A DNA stretch of 64,000 bases. Origin: Pelagibacterales bacterium SAG-MED22. Its GTDB lineage: Bacteria; Pseudomonadota; Alphaproteobacteria; Pelagibacterales; Pelagibacteraceae. Positions 16,425-26,770 of the stretch are shown here, piece after piece. The notes under the pieces were generated by a model. It was not told the origin of the DNA, searched no databases, and was given only the letters and a program-made list of their open reading frames with translations. Every line of letters begins with the position of its first letter. Position 1 is the first letter of the stretch. The stretch lies in the NCBI GenBank assembly GCA_014653985.1, contig JACWDT010000001.1:372001-436000 (forward strand), read 5' to 3'. Made by a program: the position numbers and the translations under genes.

Positions 16425-17099
16425 ATGGAAGCAGACATAGCAGCAAAGGCTGTAGAATTAGGTACCAACACAGATTTTTCTTTATTTAGCTTATTTCTTA
16501 GAGCTGACATAATTGTAAAATCAGTTATGATTATTTTAATACTTTGCTCAGTATATTCTTGGGCGGTAATTATAGAAAAATTTAGGTTATTTAAAAAAAT
16601 AAATAAATCTTCTGAAGAATTTGAGGAAAAATTTTGGAATTCTAAGTCTGCTGAAAATTTATATAATAGTTTACCAACCAAACTTGAAGATCCTATGGCG
16701 ATAGTTTTTCAAAATGCAATGGATGGGTTATTAAAGAAAAAAACAAGAAACAACTTAAGTGAGAGGATGAGTGCACTTTTAGAAAATGGTATCGAGAGAC
16801 AAATGGCAAAAATTGATAAAGGCTTTACTTTTTTAGCTACAGTTGGTTCTACAGCACCTTTTATAGGTTTATTCGGAACTGTTTGGGGAATTATGAATTC
16901 TTTTCAATCAATAGCAATTTCAAGAAATACTAGTCTTGCCATAGTAGCACCAGGAATTGCGGAAGCATTATTTGCAACTGCATTAGGTTTATTAGCAGCA
17001 ATACCTGCAGTTGTCGCCTATAATAAATTTAATAACGACTCCAAAAAATATTCTGAAAAATTAGAAAATTTTTCGAAAAGGTTTCTAACTATAATTTAA
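16425..17099 (+). CDS. tolQ: Tol-Pal system protein TolQ
   Basis: A 224-residue inner-membrane proton-channel protein of the ExbB/TolQ family. One helix lies at about residues 27-46 (IIVKSVMIILILCSVYSWAVI). Two more lie in FTFLATVGSTAPFIGLFGTVWGIMNSF (about 133-160) and LAIVAPGIAEALFATALGLLAAIPAVVAYNKF (about 167-200), the most conserved part of the family. It energises Tol-Pal for outer-membrane constriction during division. It is first in tolQ-tolR-tolA-tolB, with tolR starting one base after its stop. Confidence 0.96.
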   Translation: MEADIAAKAVELGTNTDFSLFSLFLRADIIVKSVMIILILCSVYSWAVIIEKFRLFKKINKSSEEFEEKFWNSKSAENLYNSLPTKLEDPMAIVFQNAMDGLLKKKTRNNLSERMSALLENGIERQMAKIDKGFTFLATVGSTAPFIGLFGTVWGIMNSFQSIAISRNTSLAIVAPGIAEALFATALGLLAAIPAVVAYNKFNNDSKKYSEKLENFSKRFLTII

Positions 17100-17516
17100 A
17101 TGGCATTTAAATTAAATCGTTCTTCAAAAGAACCCATGAGTGAAATTAATGTTACGCCATTTGTTGATGTAATGTTAGTATTATTGATTATATTTATGGT
17201 AACAGCACCTTTGTTAACCGTCGGTGTTCAAGTCGACTTACCAGAAAGCTCTGCAGATTCACTTCCTGAGGAAACAGAACCGCTAACATTATCAATAAAT
17301 GCAAAAGGGGAGATATTTATTCAAGAGTCTAAAGTCGAATACAATAATATTATTGCAAAAGTCTTGGCAGTTTCAAAAAATAGAACGGACACAAGAATTT
17401 ATGTCAGAGGTGACAAAACTATAAATTATGGAAGAGTACTTGAAATAATGGGACTTCTTTCTGGATCAGGTTTTACAAAGGTAGCGTTAATATCAGAGCC
17501 TTATAAACAGAGGTAA
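17100..17516 (+). CDS. tolR: Tol-Pal system protein TolR
   Basis: A 138-residue ExbD/TolR protein with a single N-terminal helix NVTPFVDVMLVLLIIFMVTAP carrying the protonatable D23, then a periplasmic domain ending in a VALISEP strand. It works with TolQ as the proton-driven motor. It directly follows tolQ and is 5 bases from tolA. Confidence 0.96.
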   Translation: MAFKLNRSSKEPMSEINVTPFVDVMLVLLIIFMVTAPLLTVGVQVDLPESSADSLPEETEPLTLSINAKGEIFIQESKVEYNNIIAKVLAVSKNRTDTRIYVRGDKTINYGRVLEIMGLLSGSGFTKVALISEPYKQR

Positions 17517-17521
17517 CTAAA

Positions 17522-18382
17522 TTGAATAGAAGTATACTTATCTCTTCTGTTTTTCATGCATTGTTAATTATTATTACAGCAATGAGCCTCCCTTTTTTAT
17601 CAAAGAAACCCCTAGATATTCCCCCAATTGTATCAGTAGAATTAATTCAGATAGCTGAAAAAACAAATGTTCCTTTTGCCCCAAAAGCAAAAAAAATTAT
17701 AGAGAAAGTTAAGGAAAAAGAAAAGCTTGTGTCTGAACAAGCTCCACCAAAAAAAGTTAAAAAAACAAAAACTAAAACTGTAGTCTCTCCAGATCAAAAT
17801 AATAAAAAAATTGAAAATCAAACTCCTGAGGCAATCCCTCTTCCTGATAAAACTGTAAAAAAAATTAAAACAAAAGAAGAAAAAAAGCAAAATCCAGAAA
17901 AAGTTGATAAAGAGGTGAAACAGGTTTCAGAGTTTGAAAAAAAAGATTTATTTGATCCAAATAATATTGCTGCATTAATTGATAAATCAAAAGAAGAAAC
18001 TGCTGAGGTAATTAAAAAAAACAATGATATTACCCAAGATCAAGAGAGAAATATTGAGAATACAGGATTAACTTTAAGCGAAGAAGATGCTCTTAAAGCA
18101 CAAATTTTTGGATGTTGGAGTATTCCATTAGGTTTACCTTATAACGAAAACTTATTAGTAAGAATTAAATTAAAATTAAAGCCAGATGGATCTGTAACAA
18201 AAACTGAAATTTTAGATCACGCAAGGATGAATAAACCAGGACAAGGATTTTATAAAGTTTTAGCAGAAAGTGCTTTAAGAGCTGTGAAATTATGTCAGCC
18301 ATTAAGAGTTCCAACAACTGGATATGAAAGATGGAAAGAATTACAGTTAAATTTTGATGCAAGGGAGATGTTAGAAGGCTAA
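17522..18382 (+). CDS. tolA: Tol-Pal system protein TolA
   Basis: A 286-residue protein with an N-terminal membrane anchor ([23 protein letters not shown]), a long lysine/glutamate/proline-rich spacer (about residues 50-180), and a C-terminal domain beginning [30 protein letters not shown]. This is TolA, the link from TolQR across the periplasm to TolB/Pal. It starts at TTG (17522) with a GAGG stretch shortly upstream; no ATG exists before the anchor. Confidence 0.92.
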   Translation: MNRSILISSVFHALLIIITAMSLPFLSKKPLDIPPIVSVELIQIAEKTNVPFAPKAKKIIEKVKEKEKLVSEQAPPKKVKKTKTKTVVSPDQNNKKIENQTPEAIPLPDKTVKKIKTKEEKKQNPEKVDKEVKQVSEFEKKDLFDPNNIAALIDKSKEETAEVIKKNNDITQDQERNIENTGLTLSEEDALKAQIFGCWSIPLGLPYNENLLVRIKLKLKPDGSVTKTEILDHARMNKPGQGFYKVLAESALRAVKLCQPLRVPTTGYERWKELQLNFDAREMLEG

Positions 18383-18395
18383 TATAAACAACAAT

Positions 18396-19736
18396 ATGAT
18401 AAAAAAAATTATTACATTATTTTTAATTCTAATTCCCGTGAATTCGTACGCATTAATCGAGGTTGATATTACGCGTGGTAATCTTGACCCTCTTCCAGTA
18501 GCAGTTTCACCTTTATCCATTGACGAAATATCAAGAAAAAGTTTTGAAAGAGTTCTAAAGAAAAAAAATATTGGAGAAGAAATTTCAAGTATTGTGGAAT
18601 ATAATTTGAGTGCATCAGGATTATTCAATCCTTTAAGTAAAGATGCTTTTTTACAAGCTCCTGATATTGCTAATCTTAAACCAAGATTTGAAGATTGGAA
18701 TTTAATCAAAGCACAAGCGCTAATAACAGGTAAAGTAAATTATGTAGATGACAAGTTGAGAGTTGAGTTTAGATTATGGGATGTACTTGCAGCTAAAGAA
18801 ATGATGGCTTTAGCATTTACTACAGTTCCAAGTAATTGGCGAAGGGTAGGTCATATCATTTCTGACAAAGTTTATGAGAGATTGACTGGGGAAAAAGGAT
18901 ATTTTGATACTAGAATTATTTATGTTGCTGAGGAAGGCCCTAAGACACAAAGAATAAAAAAATTAGCAATAATGGATCAAGATGGCTTCAATAATAAATT
19001 TTTAACTTTAGGTAATGAACTAGTCCTTACTCCAAGATTTAATCCAACAAGTCAAATGGTTACTTACTTATCTTACTTTAAAAATCTTCCAAGAGTTTAT
19101 TTATTAGACATTGAGACTGGGACACAAGAGGTTGTAGGAGATTTTCCTGGCATGACTTTTGCACCAAGATTTTCCCCGGATGGAAAAAAAATTATTATGA
19201 GTTTTGCAAAAGATGGGAAATCCGATATTTACACGATGGACTTAGAGAACAGAATTGTAGAGAGGATTACAAATCATCCATCTATCGATACCTCGCCATC
19301 TTACTCACCTGATGGAAAATATATAACATTTAATTCTGATAGAAGTGGTTATCAGCAGATTTATTTAATGAAGAGTGATGGAAGTGATGTAAAAAGAATT
19401 TCATTTGGAAATGGACTTTATGGAACTCCAGTATGGTCACCTAGAGGAGATTTAATTGCATTCACCAAGTTACACAAAGGCAAATTTTATATCGGTGTTA
19501 TGAGAACAGATGGAAAAGGTGAGAGGTTGTTAACAGAAAATTACTATCAAGAAGCTCCTTCATGGTCACCAAATGGAAGAGTTTTAATTTTTTATAGAGA
19601 AACAAAGACTAACGACAAAGGCGAAGGGTTTACCGCAAAGTTGTGGTCTATTGATTTAACTGGTTACAATGAGCGTCAAATAAGGACGCCTACTGATGCA
19701 TCTGACCCATCATGGTCATCTTTATTAAGTAATTAA
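18396..19736 (+). CDS. tolB: Tol-Pal system beta-propeller protein TolB
   Basis: A 446-residue periplasmic protein: signal peptide at residues 1-19 (hydrophobic, ending NSYA), an N-terminal alpha/beta domain, and a beta-propeller marked by repeated SPDGKKI / SPDGKYI / SPRGDLI / SPNGRVL blades. It binds Pal and TolA. It follows tolA after 13 bases and is followed by a 107-base gap that probably contains the pal promoter. Confidence 0.96.
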   Translation: MIKKIITLFLILIPVNSYALIEVDITRGNLDPLPVAVSPLSIDEISRKSFERVLKKKNIGEEISSIVEYNLSASGLFNPLSKDAFLQAPDIANLKPRFEDWNLIKAQALITGKVNYVDDKLRVEFRLWDVLAAKEMMALAFTTVPSNWRRVGHIISDKVYERLTGEKGYFDTRIIYVAEEGPKTQRIKKLAIMDQDGFNNKFLTLGNELVLTPRFNPTSQMVTYLSYFKNLPRVYLLDIETGTQEVVGDFPGMTFAPRFSPDGKKIIMSFAKDGKSDIYTMDLENRIVERITNHPSIDTSPSYSPDGKYITFNSDRSGYQQIYLMKSDGSDVKRISFGNGLYGTPVWSPRGDLIAFTKLHKGKFYIGVMRTDGKGERLLTENYYQEAPSWSPNGRVLIFYRETKTNDKGEGFTAKLWSIDLTGYNERQIRTPTDASDPSWSSLLSN

Positions 19737-19768
19737 TATAAATTTAACCTTATAAATATTGAAATTTC

Positions 19769-19797
19769 TTGATTTTTAGACTTGAAACCTCTAATTA
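19769..19797 (+). promoter_or_regulatory. Possible sigma-70 promoter for pal
   Basis: TTGATT at 19769-19774, a 17-base spacer, then TAATTA at 19792-19797, in the 107-base tolB-pal gap. Spacing is ideal, but the boxes match consensus only partly and the whole region is AT-rich, so chance is a serious alternative. Confidence 0.3.
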
Positions 19798-19843
19798 GTT
19801 GTGAAAAAGTAATAGTTTGAAATTAGCAGCAAGGAGCAATTTA

Positions 19844-20335
19844 ATGATATTAAGCAAAATTTTTAAAAACACACTTATTGTATTAACCGCATGTCTAGTT
19901 TTATCAGCATGTGCAACTAAAAAAGAAATTGCATCTGATATAAAAGGTTCAATGCAAGGTGATGTGTATACGGGAACAGATACAGTTGAATATCTAGCTG
20001 AAGGAGTTCCTGACAGAGTTTTCTTTGCAACAAACGAGTCAATTTTAACTACTGCCTCTAGAGAAACTTTAAGAGCACAAGCGGCATGGATGAGAAAAAA
20101 TTCAAGTATTAATGTAGTACTTGAAGGTCATGCAGATGAAAGAGGAACTAGAGAATACAACTTAGCCCTTGGCGAAAGAAGAGCTAACGCAGCTAAAGAC
20201 TATTTAATGACTTATGGAATATCTTCTGACAGAATTACAGTATTAAGTTATGGTAAAGAAAGACCAGTTGACTCTGGTTCAAACCCATTGTCTTGGTCAA
20301 AAAACAGAAGATCAGTTACTGTTAAAGCAAATTAA
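19844..20335 (+). CDS. pal: Peptidoglycan-associated lipoprotein Pal
   Basis: A 163-residue lipoprotein with a hydrophobic signal and lipobox LSAC (C23), then an OmpA-like peptidoglycan-binding domain with VVLEGHADERGTREYNLALGERRANAAKDYL. The ATG at 19844 is chosen because AAGGAG lies at 19831-19836, an unusually clear ribosome-binding site for this window; an in-frame TTG at 19817 would only lengthen the cytoplasmic end of the signal. Pal tethers the outer membrane to peptidoglycan and partners TolB. A terminator follows. Confidence 0.95.
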   Translation: MILSKIFKNTLIVLTACLVLSACATKKEIASDIKGSMQGDVYTGTDTVEYLAEGVPDRVFFATNESILTTASRETLRAQAAWMRKNSSINVVLEGHADERGTREYNLALGERRANAAKDYLMTYGISSDRITVLSYGKERPVDSGSNPLSWSKNRRSVTVKAN

Positions 20336-20347
20336 AAATTTAAATCT

Positions 20348-20389
20348 AAAGACCCCAACTACATCATTGGTATTGGGGTCTTTTTTTTG
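20348..20389 (+). terminator. Rho-independent terminator after pal
   Basis: The inverted repeat AAAGACCCCAA ... TTGGGGTCTTT (20348-20358 with 20373-20383), loop of 14 bases, followed by a run of T to 20388. It is the clearest intrinsic terminator in the window and separates pal from cpoB. Confidence 0.9.
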
Positions 20390-20419
20390 CCATTTTTATA
20401 ATCATAAAGTAAATTGCTG

Positions 20420-21427
20420 ATGAAATTAATATTAAAATTAATTGTATTTAAGATTATTTTTGTTTTTAATTTTTTCATTATTAGTAATTCCTTTGCAGAT
20501 AATCACAATATCTATGAAACTTTAGAAATTATTAAAAATGATCTAAAAACTCTTGAGAGGGCTGTTTACTCTGGATCAATTGAGATAGAAAATACATCGA
20601 CTAGTAGCTCAGACTTAGAAATAGATCCGAATTCAGAAGATGTTCTCACAAGACATTTACTTAAATTGTCTGAAATCGAAGGTCAGTTTAGAGAATTAAC
20701 AAATAATTTTGAAGAAATAAATTTTAAACTAGACAAACTTTCTAATCGATTATCAAAGATCCAAACTGACAATCAAGTAAGATTTCAAGACATAGAGTCA
20801 TCACTTAGCTCAGGAATATTAAGTGATAGTTCATCTAAATTAAGTTCAAAACCTAAAATAGATGAAAATAAAATTCTTCCAGGAAGTTCTCAGCCCCAAG
20901 ATCTTGGTTCAATATCATATAAAGATACAGAAACTTCTGATACGTCTCAGCAAATTCAATCAGTTGAAACTACTGCGTCAATTGTAACTGAAAATTTTCA
21001 ATCAGAGGATAAAATATTACCCCAAGATGTTTCGCCAGAAAAACAGTATGAATTTGCAACCAGTTTTTTAAAAGTTGGAGACTACAGTACAGCTGAGAGA
21101 GCTTTTAGAGAATTTGTTCTTTCTAATACAGAGCATGAATTAGCAGGAAGTGCGCAGTATTGGTATGCAGAAACATTTAGAATAAGACAATTATATACAG
21201 ATGCTGCATCAGCTTATTTAGAAGGATATCAAAAATATCCAAAAGGTAAGAAGGCACCAATAAATTTATTAAAATTAGGTGTATCAATGGTACAAATTGG
21301 AGAAAAAGATCAGGGATGTAAAATGATTACTGGTGTGGAGCTTCAATATCCTAACGCTAATCAATCAGTAATACAAAAAGCAAAATATGAGTCCAAAAAA
21401 TTTGAATGTATCAAACAAGACTCATAA
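20420..21427 (+). CDS. cpoB: Tol-Pal accessory protein CpoB (YbgF)
   Basis: A 335-residue periplasmic protein with a signal peptide ending SFADN, a Ser/Thr-rich middle with a coiled-coil stretch (EIEGQFRELTNNFEEINFKLDKLSNRL), and a C-terminal TPR domain (QYEFATSFLKVGDYSTAERAFREFV, then AQYWYAETF, APINLLKLGVSM). CpoB ties Tol-Pal to peptidoglycan synthesis at division. The ATG at 20420 is preferred over the in-frame TTG at 20414. Its 3' end overlaps tilS by 41 bases. Confidence 0.9.
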   Translation: MKLILKLIVFKIIFVFNFFIISNSFADNHNIYETLEIIKNDLKTLERAVYSGSIEIENTSTSSSDLEIDPNSEDVLTRHLLKLSEIEGQFRELTNNFEEINFKLDKLSNRLSKIQTDNQVRFQDIESSLSSGILSDSSSKLSSKPKIDENKILPGSSQPQDLGSISYKDTETSDTSQQIQSVETTASIVTENFQSEDKILPQDVSPEKQYEFATSFLKVGDYSTAERAFREFVLSNTEHELAGSAQYWYAETFRIRQLYTDAASAYLEGYQKYPKGKKAPINLLKLGVSMVQIGEKDQGCKMITGVELQYPNANQSVIQKAKYESKKFECIKQDS

Positions 21428-22421
21428 AAATTTACTTAATAAATTAAGAGATAAAAAAATATTTCAAATTTATAGAAAATTTGAAAATATTCTTAAACAG
21501 AATCAAGATTTTATTGTGGGGGTTTCTGGCGGTCCAGATAGCTTGGCTTTATGTTTCTTATCTAAAATTTATTCAATTAAAAAATCGTGTAACGCATATT
21601 ATTATATAGTTGATCATAGACTAAGAAAAAATTCATCCACTGAAGCACAATTGGTAAAAAAACTATTAAAAAAATATAATATAAAGTCAGATATTTTAAG
21701 GTGGAATGGAAAAAAACCTATTAGCAATATCCAGTCTTTAGCTAGAAATAAAAGATATAGTCTTTTGATTAATCAAGCTAAAAAAATTAATATCAAAACT
21801 ATTTTAACAGGCCATCATATTGACGACTTGTATGAAAATTTTTTTATAAGAATTTCAAGAGGAAGTGGACTTAACGGCTTAGTTTCTTTTAGTGAAAAAA
21901 CTCTTAGAGACAAAATAAATATAGTTAGACCACTTATAAGTTTTGAAAAAAATCATTTAAATTATGTTACTACAAATGTTTTTAAATCTTATATTGAGGA
22001 TCCCTCTAATGAGGATGATAAATTTAAAAGAGTAAGGATAAGAAAGTTAATAAAACATCTCCAGAACGATGGTCTTGATAAGAACAAATTTCTGTTAACA
22101 ATTAAAAATTTAAAAGATTCTAATGAAACTATAAAATTTTATGTTGCAAAAAATTTAACAGATAATTCATATATTTATAAAGATAAAAGCAAAATTATTT
22201 TAAATAAAGAATTTTTTAACCAACCTCATGAAGTAATTTTTAGATCGTTTACAGAAATAATCAAATTTGTTGGGAACAAATATTACTCTGTTAGAGGAAA
22301 GAAAGTTGATACCATTATAAATAAATTAAAAGCGGAAGCCAGAATCTCTCTTAAACTTACACTTGGAAATTGTATAATTCATAAAGTCAACCAGTCAATT
22401 TTAGTTCTAAAAGAGCATTAA
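21387..22421 (+). CDS. tilS: tRNA(Ile)-lysidine synthase
   Basis: A 344-residue PP-loop ATPase with the motif SGGPDS at residues 47-52, then ILTGHHIDDLYENFFIRISRGSGLNGL. It modifies the wobble C of tRNA-Ile(CAT) to lysidine so that AUA is read. The ATG at 21387 gives an overlap of 41 bases with cpoB; a shorter start is possible since the first 35 residues are not conserved. The C-terminal region is short compared with E. coli TilS. It precedes ftsH, a widespread neighbour. Confidence 0.9.
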   Translation: MSPKNLNVSNKTHKNLLNKLRDKKIFQIYRKFENILKQNQDFIVGVSGGPDSLALCFLSKIYSIKKSCNAYYYIVDHRLRKNSSTEAQLVKKLLKKYNIKSDILRWNGKKPISNIQSLARNKRYSLLINQAKKINIKTILTGHHIDDLYENFFIRISRGSGLNGLVSFSEKTLRDKINIVRPLISFEKNHLNYVTTNVFKSYIEDPSNEDDKFKRVRIRKLIKHLQNDGLDKNKFLLTIKNLKDSNETIKFYVAKNLTDNSYIYKDKSKIILNKEFFNQPHEVIFRSFTEIIKFVGNKYYSVRGKKVDTIINKLKAEARISLKLTLGNCIIHKVNQSILVLKEH

Positions 22422-22435
22422 ATATAATATTTTAA

Positions 22436-22466
22436 TTGATATTTTGTCACTTGTTTAATTGATAAT
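22436..22466 (+). promoter_or_regulatory. Possible promoter for ftsH
   Basis: TTGATA at 22436-22441 and GATAAT at 22461-22466 (19-base spacer), or TGATAA one base earlier, within the 63-base tilS-ftsH gap. Other pairings are possible in this AT-rich stretch. I do not see a CTTGAA-type heat-shock box. Confidence 0.25.
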
Positions 22467-22484
22467 AATTCTTATTTTATATCT

Positions 22485-24377
22485 ATGAATTTAAAAAATC
22501 TTGCGATGTGGGGAATAATAGTTTTTTTAACTATAGGCCTATACAATATGTTTAAAAGTCCTCAATCAAATCCCAGGGGGGGAAATCAAATAATTTTTTC
22601 AGATTTTTTAACATCAGTTGATAATGGAGAAGTTGTAAAGGTTGAGATACAAGGTAAAAATATTAAGGGCGTTTACTCTAATGGTAATTCATTCTCTACT
22701 TATTCTCCTAACGATCCGAATTTAATTGAAAAATTATCTGAAAAAGGGGTGAGCATTTCAGCTGCTCCTTTAGAAGAAAAAATGCCATCTTTATTTGGTG
22801 TATTACTATCATGGTTCCCTATGCTGTTATTGATTGCTGTCTGGATTTTTTTTATGAGACAGATGCAAGGTGGAAGAGGCGGAGCAATGGGATTTGGAAA
22901 GTCAAAAGCAAAAATGATGAATGAGCTTAAAGGAAAAGTTACATTTAACGATGTTGCAGGGGTAGAAGAGGCTAAAGAAGAAGTTGAGGAGATTGTAGAA
23001 TTTTTAAAAGATCCAAAAAAATTCAGTAGACTTGGAGGCAAAATTCCAAGAGGTGCATTATTAGTTGGACCTCCTGGTACAGGAAAAACACTTTTAGCTC
23101 GAGCGATTGCAGGTGAAGCAGCAGTTCCATTTTTTACTATTTCAGGTTCAGATTTTGTTGAGATGTTTGTTGGTGTTGGTGCATCAAGAGTAAGAGATAT
23201 GTTTGAGCAGGGAAAGAAAAACTCTCCGTGTATAATTTTTATTGACGAGATTGATGCTGTTGGAAGAAGTCGTGGTGCAGGTCTTGGAGGGGGCAACGAC
23301 GAGAGAGAGCAAACATTAAACCAATTATTAGTTGAAATGGATGGTTTCGATACTAACGAAGGAGTTATTATAATTGCTGCAACTAACAGACCTGATGTTT
23401 TAGATCCAGCATTATTAAGACCAGGTAGATTTGATAGACAAGTAGTTGTCTCTAATCCTGACATAATTGGAAGAGAAAAAATTCTTAAAGTTCATGTAAG
23501 GAAAATTAAGATGGCACCAGATGTCAATTTAAGAACAGTTGCAAGAGGCACACCAGGTTTTTCAGGTGCAGATCTAGCAAATCTTGTTAACGAGGCAGCT
23601 TTATTAGCTGCTAGAAAAAATAAACGTATTGTTACTTTGGTAGAATTTGAGGATGCAAAAGACAAAGTAATGATGGGATCTGAAAGAAGATCAATGGTAA
23701 TGACTGAAGAGGAGAAAACTTTAACAGCTTATCATGAGGCCGGACATGCAATTGTAACTATTAATGAAAGTGCAGCATATCCAATCCATAAAGCTACAAT
23801 TATCCCAAGAGGAAGAGCTCTTGGTATGGTTATGCAATTACCTGAAAGAGATGAATTATCACAAACACGTGAGCAGCTACATGCCCAACTTGCTATTGCA
23901 ATGGGCGGAAGGGTTGCTGAAGAAATAATATTTGGTGAAGATAAAGTTACTACTGGAGCATCGAGTGACATCGAACAAGCAACTAAAAGAGCAAGAGCAA
24001 TGGTCATGAGAGCTGGATTAAGCAAGGAACTTGGACCAGTCGCATATGGTGAGAACGAGGAAGAAGTTTTCTTGGGTAGGTCAGTTGCAAGACAACAAAA
24101 TATGTCAGAGGAAACGGCGCAAAAAGTTGATTCTGAAATAAGAAAAATAGTTGATAAAGGTTATGAAAGAGCAAGAAAAGTACTTACTGAAAAAATTGAT
24201 GATTTGCACAAGTTAGCTAAAGCACTCTTAACCTATGAAACTCTTTCGGGGGATGAAATAGAAAATTTGATAAATAAAAATATCTATCCAAAAGATAAAG
24301 AAGATATTAAGGTTGAGGATAACGATAAGGGTTCCGCACTAAGTTCATTAGGACTTAAACCAAAGATAGTTCACTAA
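22485..24377 (+). CDS. ftsH: ATP-dependent membrane zinc metalloprotease FtsH
   Basis: A 630-residue hexameric AAA+ protease. Two helices (about residues 5-22 and 103-123) flank a periplasmic domain. Walker A is GPPGTGKT at 195-202, Walker B FIDEID near 252-257, [24 protein letters not shown] at 299-319, and the zinc site HEAGH at 417-421. It degrades misassembled membrane proteins and regulators such as sigma-32. In many bacteria HflK/HflC modulate it; both are encoded at 48529-50505. folP follows after 8 bases. Confidence 0.98.
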   Translation: MNLKNLAMWGIIVFLTIGLYNMFKSPQSNPRGGNQIIFSDFLTSVDNGEVVKVEIQGKNIKGVYSNGNSFSTYSPNDPNLIEKLSEKGVSISAAPLEEKMPSLFGVLLSWFPMLLLIAVWIFFMRQMQGGRGGAMGFGKSKAKMMNELKGKVTFNDVAGVEEAKEEVEEIVEFLKDPKKFSRLGGKIPRGALLVGPPGTGKTLLARAIAGEAAVPFFTISGSDFVEMFVGVGASRVRDMFEQGKKNSPCIIFIDEIDAVGRSRGAGLGGGNDEREQTLNQLLVEMDGFDTNEGVIIIAATNRPDVLDPALLRPGRFDRQVVVSNPDIIGREKILKVHVRKIKMAPDVNLRTVARGTPGFSGADLANLVNEAALLAARKNKRIVTLVEFEDAKDKVMMGSERRSMVMTEEEKTLTAYHEAGHAIVTINESAAYPIHKATIIPRGRALGMVMQLPERDELSQTREQLHAQLAIAMGGRVAEEIIFGEDKVTTGASSDIEQATKRARAMVMRAGLSKELGPVAYGENEEEVFLGRSVARQQNMSEETAQKVDSEIRKIVDKGYERARKVLTEKIDDLHKLAKALLTYETLSGDEIENLINKNIYPKDKEDIKVEDNDKGSALSSLGLKPKIVH

Positions 24378-24385
24378 ACTTATAG

Positions 24386-25438
24386 ATGACAAGATATTAC
24401 ACGAGAGTGTGTAATTTCTACTATGGCTCTAAGTCTAAAAATCTTGTAGAAAAAAATAAGTCACTACCACTTCATGGTATTAAAGAAATTTCTTTTGATC
24501 AAATTGAAATAATTACAAGAAAATCTAAAAAAATAGTATTTATCAATCAAATTAATAAATTATCACATTCATTAAAAAAAAAAATTAATACTGATTTAAA
24601 GAATATTACTTCAAAAAAAAAAAATTTTAGTAATTTTAAATTTAATTTAATTCCTAATTTTCTAGGAGTGTTAAATTTGACACCTGACAGTTTTTCAGAT
24701 GGAGGAAAATTTAATAAAAAAGATAAAGCACTTAAACAAGCTATAAATTTATTTAGCTCAGGGGTAAACTTAATTGATATTGGGGGAGAGTCTACTAGAC
24801 CAGGATCTAAACCTACAAATGAAAAGTTGGAATGGAGTAGAATTAATAAAATTTTAAAACTATTGAGTAAAAAAATACCAATATCCTTAGATACAAGGAA
24901 ATCAAATATAATGAAAAAAGGAATTCAACTTGGAGTAAAGTTAATCAATGATGTATCTGGTTTGGAGTATGACCCAGAAACTGCAAATGTCTTAAAGTTT
25001 AGTAATACACCATTTGTATTGCAGCATTCCCAAGGCCGTCCCGAGGATATGCAAAATAATCCTTCTTATAAAAATGAATTGTTAGATATTTATGATTTCT
25101 TTGAAAAAAAACTAAAATTTTTAAGATCAATTGGAATAAATCATAATAAAATAATTATTGATCCAGGTATAGGTTTTGGAAAAAATTTGAAACATAATAT
25201 GAATTTAATTAAGAACATTTCTATTTTTCATTCACTTGGTTTTCCTATACTTGTGGGAAACTCAAGAAAAAGGTTTATAAAAGAAATATCTAAAAATAAT
25301 GATAGTAAATTGAGAATTGGAGGCACAGTAGCATCCTCAATTTATATGGTGACCCAAGGAGTTCAAATTTTAAGAGTACACGATGTTAATGAAATTATGC
25401 AGGGTATAAAAGTTTACAAAGAGATAACTAAAAATTAA
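24386..25438 (+). CDS. folP: Dihydropteroate synthase
   Basis: A 350-residue enzyme joining p-aminobenzoate to the pterin for folate. The core starts at about residue 93 with LGVLNLTPDSFSDGGKF, then DIGGESTRPGSKP, LINDVSGL, IIIDPGIGFGK and LVGNSRKRFI, all classic DHPS motifs. The first 90 residues are a lysine-rich extension not needed for the barrel; it is partly encoded by A-runs of 11 and 12 bases. The stop overlaps the glmM ATG by one base. folP-glmM pairing is common. Confidence 0.95.
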   Translation: MTRYYTRVCNFYYGSKSKNLVEKNKSLPLHGIKEISFDQIEIITRKSKKIVFINQINKLSHSLKKKINTDLKNITSKKKNFSNFKFNLIPNFLGVLNLTPDSFSDGGKFNKKDKALKQAINLFSSGVNLIDIGGESTRPGSKPTNEKLEWSRINKILKLLSKKIPISLDTRKSNIMKKGIQLGVKLINDVSGLEYDPETANVLKFSNTPFVLQHSQGRPEDMQNNPSYKNELLDIYDFFEKKLKFLRSIGINHNKIIIDPGIGFGKNLKHNMNLIKNISIFHSLGFPILVGNSRKRFIKEISKNNDSKLRIGGTVASSIYMVTQGVQILRVHDVNEIMQGIKVYKEITKN

Positions 25439-26769
25439 TGCCAAAAAAATACTTTGGAACTGATGGAATTAGAGGTGCGATAAATAGCAAAAATATAAAT
25501 GGAGATATGTTTTTTAAGTTTGGTCTAGCATCAGGAACCTTTTTTAGATCACAAAAAAAAAACAAACAAGTTGCTATAATTGCCAAAGATACAAGACTAT
25601 CAGGCTATATGCTCGAACCAGCTTTGGTATCAGGATTAACATCAGCTGGTATGCACGTTTACACTTTGGGACCTCTACCAACAAATGGTTTAGCGATGCT
25701 TACTAAAACCATGAAAGCTAATATGGGGATTATGATAACTGCATCACACAATCCACATTATGACAATGGATTAAAATTATTTGGTCCAGATGGAATGAAA
25801 CTATCTGACAAAATTGAAAAGAAAATTGAACATTTAATAGATCAAAATATTGAAAAAAATTTATCTGAACCTGAAAAATTAGGAAGGGTAAAAAGATTAG
25901 AAACAGGAACTAGAGATTATATTAAAATTTTAAAAAAAAACTTTTCTGAGGAGTTTAATTTAAGAGGACTTAGGATTGTTATAGACTGTGCAAATGGAGC
26001 AGGTTATAAAGCAGGTCCTGAATTATTAAAATCATTAGGAGCAAAAGTAATAGCTGTTGGAGTGGAGCCTAATGGCATGAATATTAACAAACATTGTGGG
26101 TCAGTCTATCCACAGAATATTAAAAGAGCAGTAAAAAAATATAAAGCTCATATTGGTATTTCATTAGATGGTGATGCTGATCGAGTCATATTGTGTGATG
26201 AAAAAAGTAATATAATTGATGGCGATCAAATTATTGCTGCTTTGGCCTCAAGATGGAAAAATAAAAAAATGTTAAAAGGAGGTGTAGTTGGCACCTTAAT
26301 GTCCAACTATGGTTTAGAGCAATACTTTAAAACTCTTAATATTAATTTTATTAGGGCAAATGTTGGCGACAGGTATGTGAAAGAAAAAATGCAAAAACAT
26401 AAATTTAATTTAGGGGGTGAACAGTCAGGGCATATTATTCTTGGAAAATTTGCAACCACTGGAGATGGTTTGTTAGTTGCCTTAGAGTCTTTATTTGCGT
26501 TGAGAAAAGGAAAAAAAGCTAGTGTATTTTTTTCAAAATTTAAAAAAATTCCACAAATATTAAAAAATGTAGATGTAAAAGATAAAAATATAATAAATCA
26601 ATCAGATATAAAAAATTCTATTAAAATTGCAGAAAAATTAATCAAAGGACACGGGAGAATTTTAGTTAGGAAATCAGGAACAGAGTCAAAGATAAGAGTG
26701 ATGGGTGAAAGTGAAAATGTAGACCTATTAGCAAAGTGTATAAACATAATTACAAAAAAAATTAAATAA
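25438..26769 (+). CDS. glmM: Phosphoglucosamine mutase
   Basis: A 443-residue alpha-D-phosphohexomutase converting glucosamine-6-P to glucosamine-1-P for peptidoglycan and LPS. FGTDGIRG is at residues 6-13, the phosphoserine loop GIMITASHNPHYDNG has S103, the metal loop is SLDGDADRVILCD, and the C-terminal phosphate site is VRKSGTESKIRVMGE. Translationally coupled to folP (TAATG). Confidence 0.97.
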   Translation: MPKKYFGTDGIRGAINSKNINGDMFFKFGLASGTFFRSQKKNKQVAIIAKDTRLSGYMLEPALVSGLTSAGMHVYTLGPLPTNGLAMLTKTMKANMGIMITASHNPHYDNGLKLFGPDGMKLSDKIEKKIEHLIDQNIEKNLSEPEKLGRVKRLETGTRDYIKILKKNFSEEFNLRGLRIVIDCANGAGYKAGPELLKSLGAKVIAVGVEPNGMNINKHCGSVYPQNIKRAVKKYKAHIGISLDGDADRVILCDEKSNIIDGDQIIAALASRWKNKKMLKGGVVGTLMSNYGLEQYFKTLNINFIRANVGDRYVKEKMQKHKFNLGGEQSGHIILGKFATTGDGLLVALESLFALRKGKKASVFFSKFKKIPQILKNVDVKDKNIINQSDIKNSIKIAEKLIKGHGRILVRKSGTESKIRVMGESENVDLLAKCINIITKKIK

Positions 26770-26770
26770 A

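Noticed and set aside
22700-23464. 254-residue open frame on the minus strand
   Set aside because: It lies wholly antisense to the conserved FtsH ATPase domain and its composition (Ser/Pro/Thr-rich) is what a complementary frame of that gene gives.
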